Shown: piece by piece, positions 62,489 through 64,000 of the stretch
Layout of the letters: the number at the start of each line of letters is the position of its first letter
How positions within the stretch are numbered: the stretch's first letter is position 1
NCBI RefSeq assembly: GCF_000397065.2
Contig: NZ_KE007325.1
Location: forward strand, 489,662 to 553,661
Direction: 5' to 3'
Length of the DNA stretch: 64,000 nucleotides
Origin: Marinobacter lipolyticus SM19
Lineage (GTDB): Bacteria; Pseudomonadota; Gammaproteobacteria; Pseudomonadales; Oleiphilaceae
Notes under the pieces: model-generated
What the model saw: the letters and a program-made list of their open reading frames with translations, nothing else
What the model was told of the DNA's origin: nothing
The model's database searches: none
Made by a program: the position numbers and the translations under genes

Positions 62489-62579
62489 GTAGGTCGGATT
62501 AGGCGAAGCCGTAATCCGACAACCCAGATGTAAAGCTCAATATAAGTGTCGGGTTACGGCTTCGCCTAACCCGACCTAC
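62489..62579. repeat. Hairpin repeat family C (GTAGGTCGG... type)
   Basis: Two 33-base arms (62489-62521, 62547-62579) differ at only two positions when one is reverse-complemented. Each arm has its own dyad (GTCGGATTA...TAATCCGAC). Similar GTAGGTCGGGTTAGG elements are known as scattered repeats in many gammaproteobacteria. It lies 23 bases before the thiolase start. Confidence 0.88.
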
Positions 62580-62601
62580 CTGTTTAGGAAGGAATTTTTT
62601 T

Positions 62602-63786
62602 ATGTCAGACGCCGTTATTGTTTCCACCGCCCGTACCGGCCTCGGTAAATCCTACCGTGGCGCCCTGAACAACACCCACAGCGTGGACCTGGCTGGTCAC
62701 GTTATCCAGCATGCCGTTGAACGTGCAGGTATCGACCCGAGCATCGTTGAAGACGTGATTCTCGGCGCCACGTTCCACGAAGGTGCCCAGGGCAAGAACA
62801 TGGCGCGCCTGGCCGCTATCCGCGCCGGTTTGCCGGTGACCACTGCCGGTGTCTCCATCAACCGCTTCTGCAGCTCCGGCTTGCAGGCCATTGCCATGGC
62901 CTCCCAGCGAGTAATCTCCGAGAAGGTTCCGGCCATGGTGGCCGGTGGTGTGGAATCCATTTCGCTGGTGCAGAACGACAAGCTCAACAGCTTTCACGCC
63001 ACCAACGAGTGGCTGATGAAGAACAAGCCCGAGCTGTACCTGTCGATGATCGAAACCGCTGACATCGTCGCCCAGCGCTATGGGGTTACCCGTGAGTCCC
63101 AGGACGAATACGCGCTGATCTCCCAGCAGCGCACTGCCGCCGCTCAGGAAGCCGGCAAGTTTGACGACGAAATCGTGCCGTTCGATGCCACCATGATGGT
63201 GAAGGACAAGGAAACCGGTGATATCAGCTATAAGGACGTCACGTTGAACCGTGATGAATGCAACCGCCCCAACACCACACTGGAAGGCCTTCAGGGTCTG
63301 AATCCGGTGCGTGGGGACGATCAGTTCGTCACGGCTGGAAACGCATCGCAGCTGTCTGACGGCGCATCCGTGTGCACGGTGATGAACTCCACTTACGCCG
63401 AGAAAAACAACATCGAACCCATGGGCATCTTCCGTGGCTTTGCGGTTGCTGGCTGCGAGCCGGATGAAATGGGTATCGGTCCGGTATTTGCCATCCCGCG
63501 TCTGCTGGAGCGCACCGGTCTGAAAATGGATGACATCGATCTGTGGGAGCTGAACGAAGCCTTCGCCTCGCAGGTGGTTTACTGCCGCGATCGTCTGGGC
63601 ATTCCGATGGAAAAACTGAACGTCAATGGTGGTTCCATTGCAGTAGGTCACCCATACGGTGTCACCGGCTCCCGTTTGACCGGACACGCCTTGATTGAAG
63701 GCAAGCGTCGCGGCGCGAAGTATGTGGTGGTCACCATGTGCATCGGCGGTGGTCAGGGTGCTGCCGGTCTGTTCGAGGTGGTTTAA
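62602..63786 (+). CDS. Acetyl-CoA C-acyltransferase (thiolase)
   Basis: 394 aa. The nucleophile Cys is in [13 protein letters not shown], with NEAFASQ, the His motif [17 protein letters not shown] and the second Cys in CIGGGQG. It cleaves 3-ketoacyl-CoA to acetyl-CoA and a shortened acyl-CoA. ATG follows AGGAAGGA. It probably works with the bifunctional protein at 60252, the usual gene pair, though two repeats are inserted between them. The protein is distinct from the PcaF-like thiolase at 55130, suggesting different chain lengths. Confidence 0.94.
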   Translation: MSDAVIVSTARTGLGKSYRGALNNTHSVDLAGHVIQHAVERAGIDPSIVEDVILGATFHEGAQGKNMARLAAIRAGLPVTTAGVSINRFCSSGLQAIAMASQRVISEKVPAMVAGGVESISLVQNDKLNSFHATNEWLMKNKPELYLSMIETADIVAQRYGVTRESQDEYALISQQRTAAAQEAGKFDDEIVPFDATMMVKDKETGDISYKDVTLNRDECNRPNTTLEGLQGLNPVRGDDQFVTAGNASQLSDGASVCTVMNSTYAEKNNIEPMGIFRGFAVAGCEPDEMGIGPVFAIPRLLERTGLKMDDIDLWELNEAFASQVVYCRDRLGIPMEKLNVNGGSIAVGHPYGVTGSRLTGHALIEGKRRGAKYVVVTMCIGGGQGAAGLFEVV

Positions 63787-63848
63787 CCTCGGTGAATGAA
63801 TTGGTCTTGGGGTGGCCTCCGGTAGCCTGCGGGTTTCGGGGCTGGGCC

Positions 63849-63931
63849 CGGGGTGGGGTGTCTTTTCTTATGGGAAAAGAACTCGCTTCGCTCAGACACC
63901 TTTGTCCCGTCAGAAAAGACACCCCACCCCG
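63849..63931. repeat. Hairpin repeat family A, copy 3
   Basis: Near-identical to copy 2 in arms and core (AACTCGCTTCGCTCAGACAC). It follows the thiolase gene by 62 bases, so copies 2 and 3 flank that gene in the same orientation. Confidence 0.88.
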
Positions 63932-63956
63932 AGCCGGATCTGACAGCACAATTAGC

Positions 63957-64000
63957 GCCACGTTGCCACGTTGCCACGTTGCCACGTTGCCACGTTGCCA
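63957..64000. repeat. Tandem octamer repeat at the window end
   Basis: GCCACGTT is repeated five times without change from 63957 to 63996, then GCCA at the edge. The array probably continues beyond the window, so the true copy number is unknown. Confidence 0.9.

Noticed and set aside
63957..64000. Possible CRISPR array
   Set aside because: The unit is only 8 bases with no spacers, and no cas genes are visible.

Overview
The window looks like chromosomal DNA of a heterotrophic marine gammaproteobacterium, most likely Marinobacter or a close relative. This is inferred from gene families and layout, not from a marker gene. No rRNA, tRNA, prophage, insertion sequence or CRISPR array was seen. 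Gene density is high, and most genes have ordinary Shine-Dalgarno starts and hairpin terminators.

Region 1 (1-23.4 kb) is mixed housekeeping and sensory DNA: the end of an amidase; an ECF sigma/anti-sigma pair divergent from a DUF4331-lipoprotein-TPR-HupE/UreJ operon; an HDOD-GAF protein; metNIQ; a 1-Cys peroxiredoxin with an alanine/glycine symporter; an alpha/beta hydrolase; a CBS protein; S-formylglutathione hydrolase; a degenerate HD-GYP protein; a MATE pump; an EamA permease; an Aer-like receptor behind a FliA-type promoter; and an NSS transporter.

Region 2 (23.5-46.5 kb) is a large catabolic island for an acid handled as a CoA thioester. It has a TRAP transporter, an enoyl-CoA isomerase-like crotonase, two acyl-CoA synthetases, two SDRs, a PaaI thioesterase, an ACAD10/11-type dehydrogenase with an APH-type kinase, a SurE-like phosphatase, a complete Liv-type ABC transporter, MaoC, a class II aldolase-like protein, a two-subunit acyl-CoA dehydrogenase and a DcaP-like porin.

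Region 3 (46.5-52.5 kb) holds an AraC regulator divergent from a tightly overlapping operon of an alkyl-DHAP-synthase-like flavoprotein, a GlpD-like dehydrogenase and an FGGY kinase. This operon may handle alkylglycerols.

Region 4 (52.5-64 kb) holds a repeat-rich peptidoglycan-binding lipoprotein, glutaryl-CoA dehydrogenase, a thiolase, an unknown membrane protein, ghrA, an IclR regulator, a bifunctional beta-oxidation protein and a second thiolase.

The most interesting signal is a 17-bp palindrome (RTTYCGC-N3-GCRGAAY and variants). It occurs before the TRAP operon, the liv operon, the acyl-CoA dehydrogenase operon, the porin (twice), the thiolase/membrane-protein pair and the ghrA/iclR pair. 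Weaker versions lie before the ligase/SDR pair and the bifunctional beta-oxidation gene. I infer one IclR regulon that joins regions 2 and 4. Glutaryl-CoA dehydrogenase, PimC/PimD-like subunits, a DcaP-like porin and a bifunctional enzyme suggest dicarboxylates; the kinase/ACAD pair suggests hydroxy-acids. Intergenic gaps also carry three families of long hairpin repeats whose arms differ between copies while the cores are conserved.
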